A stretch of DNA of 64,000 nt, taken from positions 8,184,001 through 8,248,000 of the forward strand of contig NC_088708.1 of NCBI RefSeq assembly GCF_963576615.1. Direction: 5' to 3'. Each line of letters starts with the position of its first letter. Positions within the stretch are counted from its first letter, which is position 1. The translations under genes and the position numbers were made by a program. This stretch comes from Watersipora subatra (Eukaryota; Bryozoa; Gymnolaemata; Cheilostomatida; Watersiporidae). Below the pieces are notes generated by a model, which worked only from the letters and a program-made list of their open reading frames with translations, had not been told where the DNA came from and made no database searches. Positions 36,038-49,162 of the stretch are shown one piece after another.

Positions 36038-39000
36038 AAATTACCTGAAAAATAATATTATACATGCTATTATAAAAATACAAATTTTTGCATTTAGTAC
36101 ATGTATACATACACAAACTCACCAAAGAATCACAAAATAAATAAAAAACCTAATTTTCTACGCTAAAAGAAATCAACACCTAAAAAACTACTAGTCAGGA
36201 ATAACAACATGACTGGATGAAGATCAATAAAAAATTATACGATTTCTAAATTCGTTTAGAGACATCCTTACGCGATATGTAATTAGTGAGACAACGCAGG
36301 CAATAACTGAACGAACTTAAGGCTCAAATGTGAAATTGTACTGAAGATAAAGCACTCTCATATATCCTGTCCGTGTTGTATAAGACATTCTAGAAACTGG
36401 AATAAAACCCGTTAATAATAACACTAGTACTAAGAAATACAGATTAACTATCCAATGTATTAGTCTTAACTAAACGTAAAGCAACAATTATCTCAGTAGA
36501 ACATTGATAGCGCTCAGCAAACCTATAAACATATTGGATCTTTGCAATCTTGTCAAATCCTACTCCAAACACGCAGTTATAGCGTGAACCGGTGGCTGAG
36601 AATCGGCAAGGAGATGTATCGTTTTAACGGACAAGACTTAGCGGTTGATTTTTGGCGATATATATGATGAAACTCCTCCATCAGAACATAAGGTTAAGGC
36701 GCCACTCTATATGTACCGTATTAAAAAACTGCTAAAACTCTCCTGTCTAACTTGTTCAAGAACTAAACTTCCATAAAGCGAACAGTGTGTAACGCGAGAA
36801 GACAACTCAATAAATTATTAGCTGTGTCAAAGACTTTGTGTACATCTAGCATTATATTATCTTATTTAGAACAAAACTTGGTTTTTTGATGCTTAACAAG
36901 CTTATCATGCAAAATTTAAACTAAAAACTCTATAATGCTGTTAGAGTTTTTGGAGAGTAAGATAGGTGAACACCTTCGTGTTCCGAACTGAATAAAACAT
37001 AAAAAGCTAACCAAGAGCTTCTCACCACAGGATACAATACTGTGAAGGATTTGCTAAGCCCAGCTTCCTTAGTTGTTATATGCTTTGAATTATTTTAAAA
37101 TAAGGTTTACTATATGCAAGCTAACTGTCATAAAAAGCCAATGGATGAGCACGCAACTCACTATATAGGTAGCTGCAATCCAGTGTTTAAAAGGAGGGAA
37201 AAGGAAGAGCACAAAGAGAAAAGCAAAGTGAAAAGAAGAGAAGCCTAGTATAACAAAGCAAAGAACCACACAGCGATAACGCAAAAAACTATGAAGTAAA
37301 GAACTACTTTCTACATCACTGTAAAATAACAGAACGATAACATTGATCATCCTTTGCACAGCCAGGCGCTTATGTACATCATTTACATTCCTGCATTTAT
37401 TTAGAGGTGTAACTGTTTAAATACTTATACTTGTGAACTCATTGCAGCATTACATTTGATTGTATTGAACTATACTTGCGGGTAATTGTTCATTAACTTC
37501 ATTCAATTAATCTTTTCATGCTTTTAGAGTTTGAATAATAAAGAGCTATACTGAGCAACCAGTCTCATTGCCTGTGGTAATTACAGTTGTGCATGAGAGC
37601 TATCACTTATACAGTATAAGACAACTTGTATTCAGAACTCACTTGCAAGTGGCTAGTCAGCGCTGACTTCTACAACTCTAAAATAATTTAAAGTTGGGTT
37701 TAAAAGGTTATTTTTATATACATGTATTTAAGCTGTAGAATATTTCTAATGACTTCGCTATTTTTACCATGTCATAATGTTGCATTTGGTTTAGTTTTGT
37801 CACTTATGTCACTAAAATAAAGAATTGAATGCAACTCAAATCAGTCAACAAAATTACAACGACTGTTGAATTGACCACACTGTAGATTGGTATATGTGAA
37901 CAGAGAGCAGTTACTTATTAACTATGAAGTGGTAACCCTGTTTATTGTACAGAACAATGTAATTCAATGTAAAGTATCAATGATAATAAATCAAATCCCA
38001 AATAAAATAATGAGCAAAAATTGATGTCAGAATTATATCAAACAGAATCAATAATAATGATGGTACCATGTACATCTGTACAAAAAAATCCTTTAGTCAA
38101 TTGTTTCATTTTACAGATTCTCAAATTTCATTTAATTTTGAAGCAAACCTAACTTCAACTTAACCAACAACTTAACTACCAACCTAACCATCAACTTCTG
38201 ATGACTGTTAACTAGTTCACCATAGGCCTGCAAATAATTACTCAAATAGTTGCTTGACATGGCTAGATGTGATTATTTGACAAATGGGAAATACATGTTT
38301 GACATCAAAAACTTAATAAGCAATTACATTTGACTCTGTGGAAACTTTGCTCAATACATAAAATAATTAATATTGTAAAGTTAATAAATAATTAGTTTTA
38401 AAATAGAATACTGAATATATTTTGTACTTCTCAAGTTTAAGCCCCAGTCTGACAAAATTCCATCACAAGCTAGTGATGAAATATATTTTTCACCAACCAT
38501 TATCAAAGATAGCTGTTTTGGTAATGCAAAATGTGTTATTATTAACAAACAAAAATAGAGTGAACTTTCTTAATGTTCTAATTGCATTGACCATAATTTG
38601 AGCTTGTAAAAATGTTAGCTAGAAATGCTAGCATCACTGTTCCATCAAGGGCAACCTAACAATGTTCACTTGTTCAGCAAACCATTATCGAAAATGAATA
38701 AATCTGGAATGTGTTTACGGAAAAGGTTTTTTATATAGATTTTTATACTACTAATGCAAGTTCATTAAGAAAATGCAGGTTTTACATTCTAAAGTAAAAT
38801 TTAAAAATATGATTCAATACCAAACTAATAGTTTTAAGCCCATTTCACAATTATTACAATAGTAAAATTTTGACCAAAATGTGTTATTCTAAAATTAGCT
38901 CCTGCCTTTGATATAAATTTTTTTAAAGTTTTTTGCTAAACTTAAAGTCTATGTCTATATTATATTTTAGTTAATAGTTTTATCATTTCAGCAGCTAGTC

Positions 39001-39862
39001 TGCAATTATATTTTTGCATAAAATTTGAAGTCGGTTGCCAGTTTGGTTTAAAAGAACATACTAATTAGCCACAGACAACAGCTACAAACAGTAAAAGGTA
39101 CAAGTTTAACTAGTTCTTACTAATTAACACAAAAAAATACAAAAAATGGTGTTGGTCAGTTATATACAAAAAATTAATTGGTTTTGAATTACTTTCCTGC
39201 CAAATGTGATAAATAAGTGTTGAAGTTAGGAACACTTATATTGATTGATTCAGGCAACTTTAAGCTATTAGTGTTTTTAAAATTTTGGGTAATAAAAATT
39301 AACATTTGCAGTTAGTTATGTTTTTCTGCAACATACGGTAACCATAGGTCTAAAAATATATAGTTTTTATTTAAATTAAAATTAAAAAAATTGTGTTATC
39401 AATTTTCCTTACAACCTGTAGGATGCACTGAGAGGTACATGCTTGTAGGGCAAGTAAACATTTTTTTTATGCAATTTATCAGCATTATTTTACCAACAAT
39501 TTCTTTATGTGATCGACTTCAAAGTTTATCACAATTATTCAAGTGTGAAATAAAAAAAGAATGAGTGTCATTAGTGGAGTTGTTTGCTCTTGGCTTTGAT
39601 TGGAAATTCCAGCGTTTTACTATATGGGTAGATCGTTGCAACGATTTGTATGTAGCAGGTAACGATGCACCATAATAATAAAAGTGGTTAGAGTGCGTGC
39701 ATACTAAATAACATTGCCGCAACGCATGCACGAATTGGTAACGAGAACCGTTTTGTAGAATTGAAAAAATATGTACGTGGAAGGAAAAGTATAGCACGAT
39801 GTAGCAAAGCTCTCATTCATTTATCTGTTCATTTTTGTCTCTCACAAAGTTCTGTTAGCAAG
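36038..39862. other. Divergent intergenic region between STARD7 and RPP40
   Basis: AT-rich DNA separating the starts of STARD7 (-) and RPP40 (+); promoters of both should lie here, but no core element stands out. No repeat array, transposon end or protein family was recognised in its 3.8 kb. The open frame at 37090-37359 is hydrophobic but resembles nothing. Confidence 0.5.
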
Positions 39863-42800
39863 ATGATGTCACTTCCAGATCTAAAATGTCCAGAGAGTAG
39901 GTTAATTGTTGAAAAATCGCACCTGGATCATCCTCAATCAAGACACTTGAATGTCATCAGAGAGCATCCGTTCAATTATATGGTATTTGATCATTTATTA
40001 TTTTTGTTGCATAACGTCTAAATAGCCTACTTCTTCTGTTTCCTATTGTATTGTAGCTGTTTTTGAAACTATACAACCTTAGTCCTAGTAAATCAAGTAT
40101 CTACAAATTGCTAAAAAGGTCACTTGTCAAAATGTTTTCAATAAAAAATAAGGAGCGTGATTCTTGTTTGCGCCAGAAACATATTGCAGCATACTAAAAA
40201 AGTTGTTTTTATATTTAAGCATGTAAAGCATGGTGCATGCAAATTTAAATTATATGAAATCTTAGGGATGCTTACGTATATATATTATATGTAAAATTAG
40301 TTTCTTAGTAAGTTTGCAACTAGACCTTTTCAAAAGATTTAGCTAACCATTAACTAAGATTACATAGATAATTGTAAACATGCTTATTACCAATTCAAAA
40401 AGGAAAGTGCTTTATTAGGGCACTTCTTGACTTCTTATTCAAATCCATCCAAAGGAAAGTCAAATGAGTAAAACTAAAACATCTCTACTCACGTTTCGTG
40501 ATATATCTCAGACATACCTGCCAACTCTCACGCATTGGGCATGAGACTCACGCAATCACCTCAAAGAAAAAATGAAAATGCGTGAGATTTTTGCCCCAAT
40601 TTCCACAATTTTATATATACTATCATTGACACATCAATTGCCCCAAAACCAAATCTCACGCATTGCCCCACTCTTGGGTTGGCAAGCCTGATCTCAGACC
40701 ATCTGTCTATCTTTAGTTTAAGGTTACGTTTTTTTGTGTGTCCCCCCTTGATTGTGTAATGGCCTTTATTTGAATTTTTAAAGAGTAGATTATCGCTGCC
40801 TCAAATTTAATCAAATGTAGTGTAATTTGTCATGAGCTTTATGAAGATAAGTCACTATTTTCAGTATTTTTCCACTGAAACTCCAAGTTTGTTGTTAGGG
40901 TAGGGCCTATTGTTATACATGCAACATCTTATTTGGTTAAAGACTTGTTATAGTAAGTGTTCAATATTCCAAGTCTTCAGAATGCCAATACTAACAATAA
41001 ACATAATTAAGAAATATAGACGGATAGCGGTAACTAGAATATTGTTTTTTTACGTGGAGTTTTAATCAGGTCGATATTTGTCTCCGTCAACGATTCATCA
41101 AATCTCCCACACAATTATATGAACTGTTGCTGCCATCTCTCTTGTGTAGTTTAATGTTTGTTAAACAGTTTCATATGTTGTTATTTGTGAGTATAAGCAA
41201 GTTTTGGAAGTTTCAGACTACAATTTATATGAGAAAAATATTATTCATATGTAATTACTGTATTCAATACTTACATTAGTCTACAAAATGCCTAAAACAA
41301 GCATGATATGAACATATGCCCGGTATACCTGTGATAACAAAACCCATGGCAATGGAAGAATAACTAACCGTCACACAATCACAAAATTTCTGCTCTCTAG
41401 TTTGTACTGCTGTCATTGTTGGTCATTTTACAGCTCATGTGATAAGAAATAGTATTCAAATATAGTGTTTAAAAATTGCTGTGATTCTTGTGTATACTGT
41501 GAAAACGTAAGCAGTGCTAAATTTTTTATTTGGTAATGTAAAGAATTGATATTTGCAACTTTCAAAACTGAAACCGTACATAATTAATTTTTATTAGGAA
41601 AATAGTATGTTGTGCATTCTTGAAAGGTTTATAATGAGAAAGCAGAAATTGTGCTGATAATAATAAATGACTGCCAATCTTGGGCCATGATTTATCAGGA
41701 TTTAAAAGCCTTATTCAGAGTTGACGTTATTTGATTCAAACTCAACTGTTTCTACTAATTTTTAGCTAGATACGATAATTCCCAATTGCGCCGAACCTCC
41801 TCATTTTGAAGACGGACTCTCCTCCAAATACTATGAGGCCAAAATACAGCTAAGCAGTCTCATTCATATTGCCTTCATCGAGGCCTTCATAAAACGAGGT
41901 GCATATTTCTATTATTAGGTCTGTCCTTGTTGTATCCAACATGTATGTTAACCCTTTCGCGGGCGAATTTTTAAAACTAAATCAGATCCCCATGGGCGAA
42001 TTAATTTTTCGAAAAATCAATTTTTTTTTAAAAGGTTCATACACTTTTCTGTGTGTTATTATGTGCATATATCTATGTTTAAAGGTGCATATGTATACAT
42101 GTATATGTCCATAGGCATATATATATTATAAACGAATAAAAATTTATAACATAAAATATATGCTTTTCATAATAATTGTCTATTTACGAAGGATATTTTC
42201 GAAAGCATTCTCCTTTACAATGGCATTCTCCTTTACATTTCTCCTTTTCAAGTAGTACTTGGGGTACTTGTTAGTCTCTGTAACAAAGAGCTCCCACAAA
42301 GATGTACTTCCTGGATTGACAGGCTCAAAAAACCTTTCAAAATACTCTACTGGCTGAGCATCTACTGGAGTAAATACTGGGCCTGTCACTGCTATAAACT
42401 GCTGAATTGTAGGAGATTTATCTCTGTTCATGTTGGTTATATTCTTCCAGGCACTGGCATCACTCCTACTCACATACTCATCATTACTGCTACCAGCCTC
42501 TTTATCACTGTCACTTCCAAGTGCAAAGTCATTCCAATCAGAATCCAAACCTGATTCGCTGTCATCTCTTGCTACTAAATCTAAAAAGTCACTGTCAGCT
42601 CTGAATCTCATAGTAATTTCGGTACTAGTACTTGCTTTATTAGAATAATCTCGGGAGGTTCTATTAGAAGTTGCCATGACGGTAAACTAAATTCAAACTC
42701 TCGAAAAATTCGGTAAATAAAAGCTAAAACCGAACCAAGAAGAATAAAAGTTGATAAATTATTTAGAACAATTTTCTAAATTTTTGCGAAAGTTTATTTA

Positions 42801-45800
42801 TTCATCACTGCTAAAAACGATCGTTTTTTTCAAATTTAAAGTCAATTTTTAAGGCTAACCGAAGCTACTATATCGTAGCTTGCTATTGGTAAAAAACTAA
42901 ACAACAAACGGCATTTAGCTAACCAGAAACTGCAATAATAAAATACGTTACCGAAACGACAAAAACGTCGCACTGCCCATTAGCAGCCGTATCGCGAAGC
43001 GACAAAAACATCGCTCTGCCCGCGAAAGGGTTAAAGGTTGACTTGCAACAAAATTCACATTACAGTTATTTGATATGAAAAAATTCATCATGTCTTACTC
43101 TGTTGTGTTGTAGATGCAAAATATGTGGAAAGGTGATTACAAGCTCTTAAAAGCTCAAAAACGAACAGAAAATCGCAGCCACACGAGACCGCCGTAGTTT
43201 GGATTCTCTTTCCAAAACGGCTAAAATGTGACGTAGTTGTGAGAGATGGTTTCTGTTTACACTTTCATGCAACCTTATTCGTCGAAATATTTTCACAAAT
43301 ATACTTCACGCATTCTATAAAACCATGTCTATTGTTCTTACGCGTCTGTTTTATCGTCATCGTAATGCTGTCACTTTTAGCAGTGATATCCTATAACTTA
43401 CCGTAAAAATTCGTTTAATTTTTTAGTCTTAGCTTGAAGGAGTACATATCATTGTCTGATAATCATGACGAGCCTGTTGGTCACCTGTGATAATCGAAAA
43501 GTGCTGTAGAAATTATTTGCCAAGTATTCGGTCACATGATCAGAATACAACTTGCCGATTAGATCAAACCGAAGCAAAAATGTAAAGTAGCGAGCATCTA
43601 TATTTGATACGGGGTCTTTAGTAAAACCCGAAGTGTTTGTCATGAACTAGTGCTACGATAAGTTTTATATTGAGCGTTTTATTGGCCTTTCAATTCACGT
43701 GAGAACACCACGTGGCAAGACAATAACCAAATTTCATGACTACGTCATCGAAATAAAGAGATTTGCAAGTCAACCTTTAAGGGTATGTCTTTGGTGTGTT
43801 CAATATGCAGGTGTGCCCTTGGTGCGTTCTAGATTTGGATGCGTCTTTGGTGTATATTATATTATATATTTTCATAGTGATAACATATGACAGCATTAAT
43901 TCCAGGAGAATTACAACTCATCTCCAGTCAGAACAGGATAGATAACGATGATGTAATATGTGTCACACCAACAGGATCTCTTCTTCTCCATCTTACTAAC
44001 TTGTCTTATCAACAATTAGGTCTCATTGGAAAGCCCTCACAGTATTCTAAAAAGACTAAACAGAAGCGTTATGGTAGGTATTCATGTTATTGAGTCGTGG
44101 CAGATGACTGTACTGGTTGTTCGATGTGGCCCTTAGTTTTATATCCTAAAGCTGAAGTAATGTCTCCATGTGTCATGAACCGCTCAAGGATTGTGTTTGA
44201 AATTATCTTCTAAAAATTCTGATCAACAAGTGTTTTCAATTTTAAATTTGTTCAAAGAGTCTGTTGGAAATTATTCAAATTAAATCATTTTTGATGAATT
44301 TGTGTAACTTTATGAATGTTATATGATCATAGTAAATACTGTTTGCAGGTTTACAGTAAATAAAATCTGTAATAGTTTGATAGGTTTATGCTCTGCCAAG
44401 GTTTAGGTGTTTAGGTTTTGGCATAGCATGAGCTAAAACCAATACATGAGTTTACCATGTCGGGTCCAAGAGGCTTAACACAACACTGATTGTAATCCTC
44501 ATATTAATTCTTGTTAGTAATTATAGTTGTAGAGATAGATCTCACTGCTTCCTTCTTCCGGCCCGGTAAGAATAACTATGAGAGGGCACGCAAGTGTCTC
44601 GCTAATCACACGCAGGTCTATGATGTCATCTTTACGTGGAAGCCTACAGGTCAGTTGGCCAGCATAGGGCATAACTCTCTGTCTCTCTTGCCTTTTTCTT
44701 GTTTTTGTGTAATTATTGTGGAAATCTCTTAACTTTTCCTGGTCAATATTCTGTGCAGATGAAAGGATTGCTCCAATTTCGGTCTTACGCTACTTCAAAT
44801 CTCTTGGCTATCAATCTAAGGAGATGAGCCCTCGCATTGATACACAGCTTTTGGAAACAATAACTTCCTGTCCAGTTATTGATGCTCAGCAGTTAGAAGC
44901 AGACAACTCCTCATCTGTACATTATTCAGACTTTTGGGAGTGGCTTGGAGCCATCTCATGTGGGATTACACTGAGGTAACTGGAAAGTTTAATCAATTAT
45001 TTATTCAGAGTGATGTGATATAGAATGCTGAATACGAATATATTAGCCTCTTTCTTGTTCAGATTTCAATGTTTCTTCTTCAAATGGAGTTGTGACCTCC
45101 TGGTTTAAGCTTGTTCCACATAGTTCCCTTAAAATGCAAAGACAGTCATTCAAACCAGACCAGTTCATACATTTGTCTAAACTCATATGATAGATGAATC
45201 TGTGACGATTCTATCCTTGTCTGATTTGAGTGAAGTGCGTTCTCATTATGACTGTCGCTGCTTCTGCTTAACTTCGCTTACTGTAGTGTGTTTAGAAGGA
45301 GTTCGCTGGTGCTGTTTCTATCTGATCACTAGAGTTTACAAAAGATTTCATTTTATACAGTTGATAAATTACTAAAAAGGACTAGACAAGAGAGTTTATG
45401 ATTTTACTTATTAAATAATACAATTCCGGAAAAATTATGGAATATATGCCAATGCATCTAAAGAAGAAACTAGATATGAGCTATAAATATACTTGTTTAA
45501 TAAATGATATTCTGTAAGTTGTGCTAGCTGAAAGGTAAATTCGATGCCAGCTTTTATAAAGTGAAAAATTTTTTACTTTTTCATTAATTAAACTAAATAT
45601 GATGATGACCAGAATAATTCTCATTTCTATCAACATTGATTCCTTATGGTCATCACAATTGGCCACTTGAATTCTTCGTTTTACTACCAGCTATTATAGG
45701 TGTGTTGATGAGATACCGTTTTGTTAATTCTGTATGCCTCAAGCATGCGTTACCACTGATCAGCGTTTAGACAAATATGAACAATAGATATAGTATTAAC

Positions 45801-48208
45801 AATAGATATCGTATGAGCAATAGATATCGTATGAGCGATAAATATCGTATGAGTGATAGATATCGTATGAGCGATAGATATCGTATGAGCGATAGATATC
45901 ATATGAACGATCGATATTATATAAGCGATAGATATCGTATGAATGATCGATATCCTATGAGCGGTAGATATCGTATGAATGATCGATATTGTATTAGCGA
46001 TTGATATCGCATGAGCGATTGATATCGTATGAGCGATAGATATCATATGAGCAATAGATATCATATGAATGATCGATATTGTATAAGCGATAGATATCGT
46101 ATGAACGATCGATATCGTATGAGCGATAGATATCGTATGAACGATCGATATCATATGAGCGATCGATATCGTATGAGCGATAGATATCGTATGATCGATA
46201 GATATCGTATGAGCGATAGATATCATATGAGCGATAGATATCATATGAACGATCGATATTGTATAAGCGATAGATATCGTATGAATGATCGATATCGTAT
46301 GAGCGATAGATATCGTATGAACGATCGATATCGTATGAGCGATCGATATCGTATGAGCGATAGATATCGTATGATCGATAGATATCATATGAGCGATAGA
46401 TATCATATGAACGATCGATATTGTATAAGCGATCAATATCATATGAGCGATCGATATCGTATGAGCGATCAATATCGTATGAGTGATTGATATGTTGTAT
46501 TCTCATCAGAGCTCGAAGATTATATACTGTGAGAGCAGTCTAGTCACCTGTCATAAATAGTTAATAAGTTCTGGTTCAGTAAGTTTTCTGTAAATTAACC
46601 AGAATATCTGATCTGATAAGATCTTATAGTCTACTAAACAAGTTTATAAAAATGAGTGGGTATAGGAACAAATTGAAGTGTTTACTTGGTTCTATTCGCT
46701 GAATAAAATCGGCATCCAGTTTACCAAGATAGTTATTGTTTGACCCACTAGAAGCAAGCTATAACCTCTCTTACAGAGCAAAGGAGAAAAGAAGTGATAC
46801 TGATGAATTTCTATCAACATTGTCGTGTCCGTCTCCTCACCAGAAGGTTGACCATGTCTATAAGGAAAGTATCACAGGAATGGCATCTGTCTCCGATATA
46901 ACTGCTCGGTTTCTGCAGCTAAGGTCTCTAGGTTGTGTATTGCTAGTTAGTGTATGCCTGGCTCAGTGACTATATGTAAATGTGACTCTTTCAGTAAGTT
47001 GTATACAAGTAGATGTATCTCCTTCAGTAAGTGTATATTTCTAGATGTGTCTTCTTCAGTATGTGTGTATTTGTTGATGTAGTTCCTCCAGTAAGTGTGT
47101 ATATGTAGATCAATTATTATACCCATCAATAAGTGTAGCCACGTGTGTAGATATAATATCTCCTTAAGTAAATTGAGTAAGAAAAGACAACTCTCATCCC
47201 ATAGTACATTTTGTCAAAACTTGAGTACTTTACTTACTATCAGTCAAGTTGTTGGTTGCTGTTGATTAATTGGCTGTTTTTACCATGAGACCAACTCGTA
47301 AACTGGCATAATGTCACCCTTTATCTATAAACTTCTACGTATTCATAACATGTGATGGTTCTTGTTAGTTATAACACCTTAATTTACTTATAAAATTCAT
47401 GATAGATGTGAGTTGCTTTATATTTGAATCTATGAACATAATTAGTGCATATAGCAGCTATGGCATTCCTTCCCCGCTTATATCCTACAAATTAATACTC
47501 AAATCTCAAAGTGTTTTTAGATTTTTCATGTCAGATGTTTTGACTTTCTACGCGTCACAAATATTCCAGCTCTTGAGTTCAATATGTTTGTCTTTTGAAC
47601 ATTATTTATGGATTGACAAATGTCATTTGCATGCCGTTATTCTAACAGAGTGAGCATAGAATTGCCGCTAACGTTGTGGGTTGATGTGTGTGGGTTCTGG
47701 CACTCAACAGCCTCTAGAGTGGTAAACACCATATTCACCAGCCAATAGCATGGCAGATGGCTCAAATAAAAATAACATATTATTGAACTGGTATATGATC
47801 TATGCTATAATTGATCGTTTGGTATTGTCCGGTGCATTCTCCCTTTCCCACCAGCTCATCTCTCCTGTGTATAGGAATAACCATAAGTCAGAATGTTGGC
47901 TGCTGGAACAGCGAAGCCGGCTCAATCAATATATGATTAAGTCAACCAATAAGCTGCTCTGTCCTGTCCACCAATCAGAGGGGTATGAATGCTCCACCCA
48001 CTGCACTCTTTTGTGTTTCAGGACTCAGGCTGCAAAGTACGGTTGGTGCGCTCTGGTTGTTCATGGTTTTGCCGATTCGCCGATTAGCTGGCAGCGCAAG
48101 CAGCACGACTATCTAGTAGATGGGGACAACATTTACGTATATGTAATATTTCCTGACGGTTCGTACTGGTTATACTATGGGCTTGGCTCTTACGATGGCT
48201 GCCCGTAG
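39863..48208 (+). CDS. RPP40: Ribonuclease P protein subunit p40 (7 exons)
   Basis: Subunit of nuclear RNase P and MRP, which process the 5' ends of tRNAs and rRNA precursors. Exons: 39863-39982, 41766-41898, 43906-44073, 44518-44649, 44759-44975, 46777-46923, 48022-48208. All phases close, giving 367 residues against 363 in human as I recall it. Matches to the human protein run from end to end: LIVEKSHLDHPQSRHL, FIEAFIKRG joined to NRIDNDDVICVTPTG, LGLIGKPSQYS, YDVIFTWKPT, FWEWLGAISCG, DEFLSTLSCPSP, and a C-terminal VVHGFADSPISWQRKQH ending YGLGSYDGCP. Start: two adjacent Met codons (39863, 39866); Met codons further upstream in the same frame lie in non-conserved sequence. Intron 2 is almost wholly transposon, intron 6 holds an 18-bp satellite and intron 1 a MITE. 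Nothing in the coding sequence looks damaged. Confidence 0.95.
40514..40690. mobile_element. Small MITE (177 bp) with 9-bp target duplication
   Basis: Flanked by identical 9-bp copies of ATCTCAGAC (40505-40513 and 40691-40699). The ends share an inverted TGCCAAC core (left ATACCTGCCAACTCTC; right, inverted, CAGGCTTGCCAACCC). The inside carries CTCACGCATTG in both orientations, so the element can fold. A 9-bp duplication suggests a Mutator-like or similar family. It lies in RPP40 intron 1. Confidence 0.7.
41952..43030. mobile_element. Non-autonomous piggyBac-like element (1,079 bp)
   Basis: Flanked by TTAA on both sides (41948-41951, 43031-43034). Ends are inverted repeats: left CCCTTTCGCGGGCG and right GCCCGCGAAAGGG. 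It carries one minus-strand frame (42180-42677) for the N-terminal part of a piggyBac-like transposase; the DDD catalytic domain is absent. Near the right end, GCGAAGCGACAAAAACATCG and a similar CGAAACGACAAAAACGTCGC form a short subterminal repeat. It occupies over half of RPP40 intron 2. Confidence 0.9.
42180..42677 (-). CDS. N-terminal-only piggyBac-like transposase fragment, open
   Basis: A 165-residue open frame beginning MATSNRTSRDYSNKASTSTE. Residues about 26-70 form an acidic Ser/Asp-rich tract (ARDDSESGLDSDWNDF), as in the N-terminus of piggyBac transposases. Residues about 102-142 match the start of the conserved domain (PVEYFERFFEP, then LWELFVTETNKYPKYYL, compare the family pattern ETNRYA). 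It then ends with two VKENA-type repeats and a stop, so the three catalytic Asp residues are missing. It can have no transposase activity. Whether it is expressed is unknown. Confidence 0.8.
   Translation of the reverse strand: MATSNRTSRDYSNKASTSTEITMRFRADSDFLDLVARDDSESGLDSDWNDFALGSDSDKEAGSSNDEYVSRSDASAWKNITNMNRDKSPTIQQFIAVTGPVFTPVDAQPVEYFERFFEPVNPGSTSLWELFVTETNKYPKYYLKRRNVKENAIVKENAFENILRK
43035..43776 (+). mobile_element. TTAA-flanked long-TIR MITE, copy 1, right arm deleted
   Basis: Left end AGGTTGACTTGCAACAAAAT after TTAA (43031-43034); right end TTGCAAGTCAACCT before TTAA (43777-43780). The interior matches the inverse of the copy at 49865-50740. Compared with that copy, most of the roughly 130-bp right arm is missing, with the break just inside TTGCAA. 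It abuts the piggyBac element at a shared TTAA in RPP40 intron 2. No coding frame of note. Confidence 0.85.
45775..46492. repeat. 18-bp satellite, about 40 copies, with higher-order structure
   Basis: Units of the type AGCGATAGATATCGTATG fill about 720 bp of RPP40 intron 6. Variants (ATCGATAT, GTATAAGC, CATATG) recur in order, so the block beginning TCATATGAAYGATCGATATT repeats at 46061, 46241 and about 46403 (spacing 180 and 162 bp). Because 18 is divisible by three and the unit lacks stops in several frames, long false open frames appear on both strands. Confidence 0.95.
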
Positions 48209-49162
48209 ACACTGACAGGTAGGGTCCAACCTGCTAGTAGATGTCACTGAGGATAGTCGTGGTGAATTGCTGAGCTACGTTTGTATGTGAGAGTCTCATA
48301 CATATGCATGTATTCATGAATACTAGCCGTGCATAATATTATGCGTGCATCATAGAGAGCTAGTACTTTCTGTTATGTAGTTGTATGTTACAACACGCAT
48401 TTTGAGCATTCATTGCTAGACACAAATTGAATATTTTACATAATATTGTTTGTGTAAACCTTTTAGGGCTTCAGTCATTTCATCATTTTAAAATTGTCAA
48501 TAATGTCGTTTTGTTGAATCAGGCCATGATTGACTCGCTGTTAGAATTGTCACCTTGGCCAGCCCTTGGTAACCTGTCCTCCTCAATCAATCACTTCTAT
48601 TGCAACAATATAGTGATTAATAAAGGTCACCAACTCAGAATTCTTTTGTTTTTACACAATGGTTGCTAACGACTGATGAATCAATATTATATATTGAATA
48701 TTTCTATCATAGCCCTTCTTTAATCTCACCACTCTTCTTCTTAAACCTAGTTAGCTTATTGCTTGTTTTATTTTTCAACTCTATTTTAAATTTGAAACCA
48801 TTTGAATCTTTAACAAATTATAACTCTTGAGAACTGTTGTGAGCGCTATTGCTGGAATGTATATATATATGGTTAGTAAAATCTGTTTACATGTAACAGG
48901 TTCACTCTCAGCTATATCTTTTTCTGCCACTTGTTGTTTGCTGTGTATCGTTCAGGCTTAAGTGTTGGCCAGTGTTAATACTAATTTGCGGCGCGAGCAT
49001 TGAGTACAAAAATAATTTCCTAAGTTCATTGTAGGCTGTTATTGTATCATTGTGTTCTCTGTGTCAGATGTTAACTTTCTGGTGTCACTATGCTGACTAT
49101 AACTGTACTGTCAGCGGATTTATTGCAACTCAAAATCTTTGCATGGCTTTTTAGCGTCAGCA

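Noticed and set aside
37090-37359. Hydrophobic 89-codon minus-strand frame between STARD7 and RPP40
   Set aside because: Low-complexity hydrophobic translation of AT-rich DNA without family resemblance.
45750-46506. Long open frames on both strands (up to 240 codons) with repeated ISIAHT or YDIDRS-like peptides
   Set aside because: They are the translation of an 18-bp satellite inside an RPP40 intron whose flanking exons join in phase.
47750-48021. Upstream part of the open frame that contains the last RPP40 exon
   Set aside because: Similarity to RPP40 starts exactly after the TTTCAG acceptor at 48021; the upstream part is intron.
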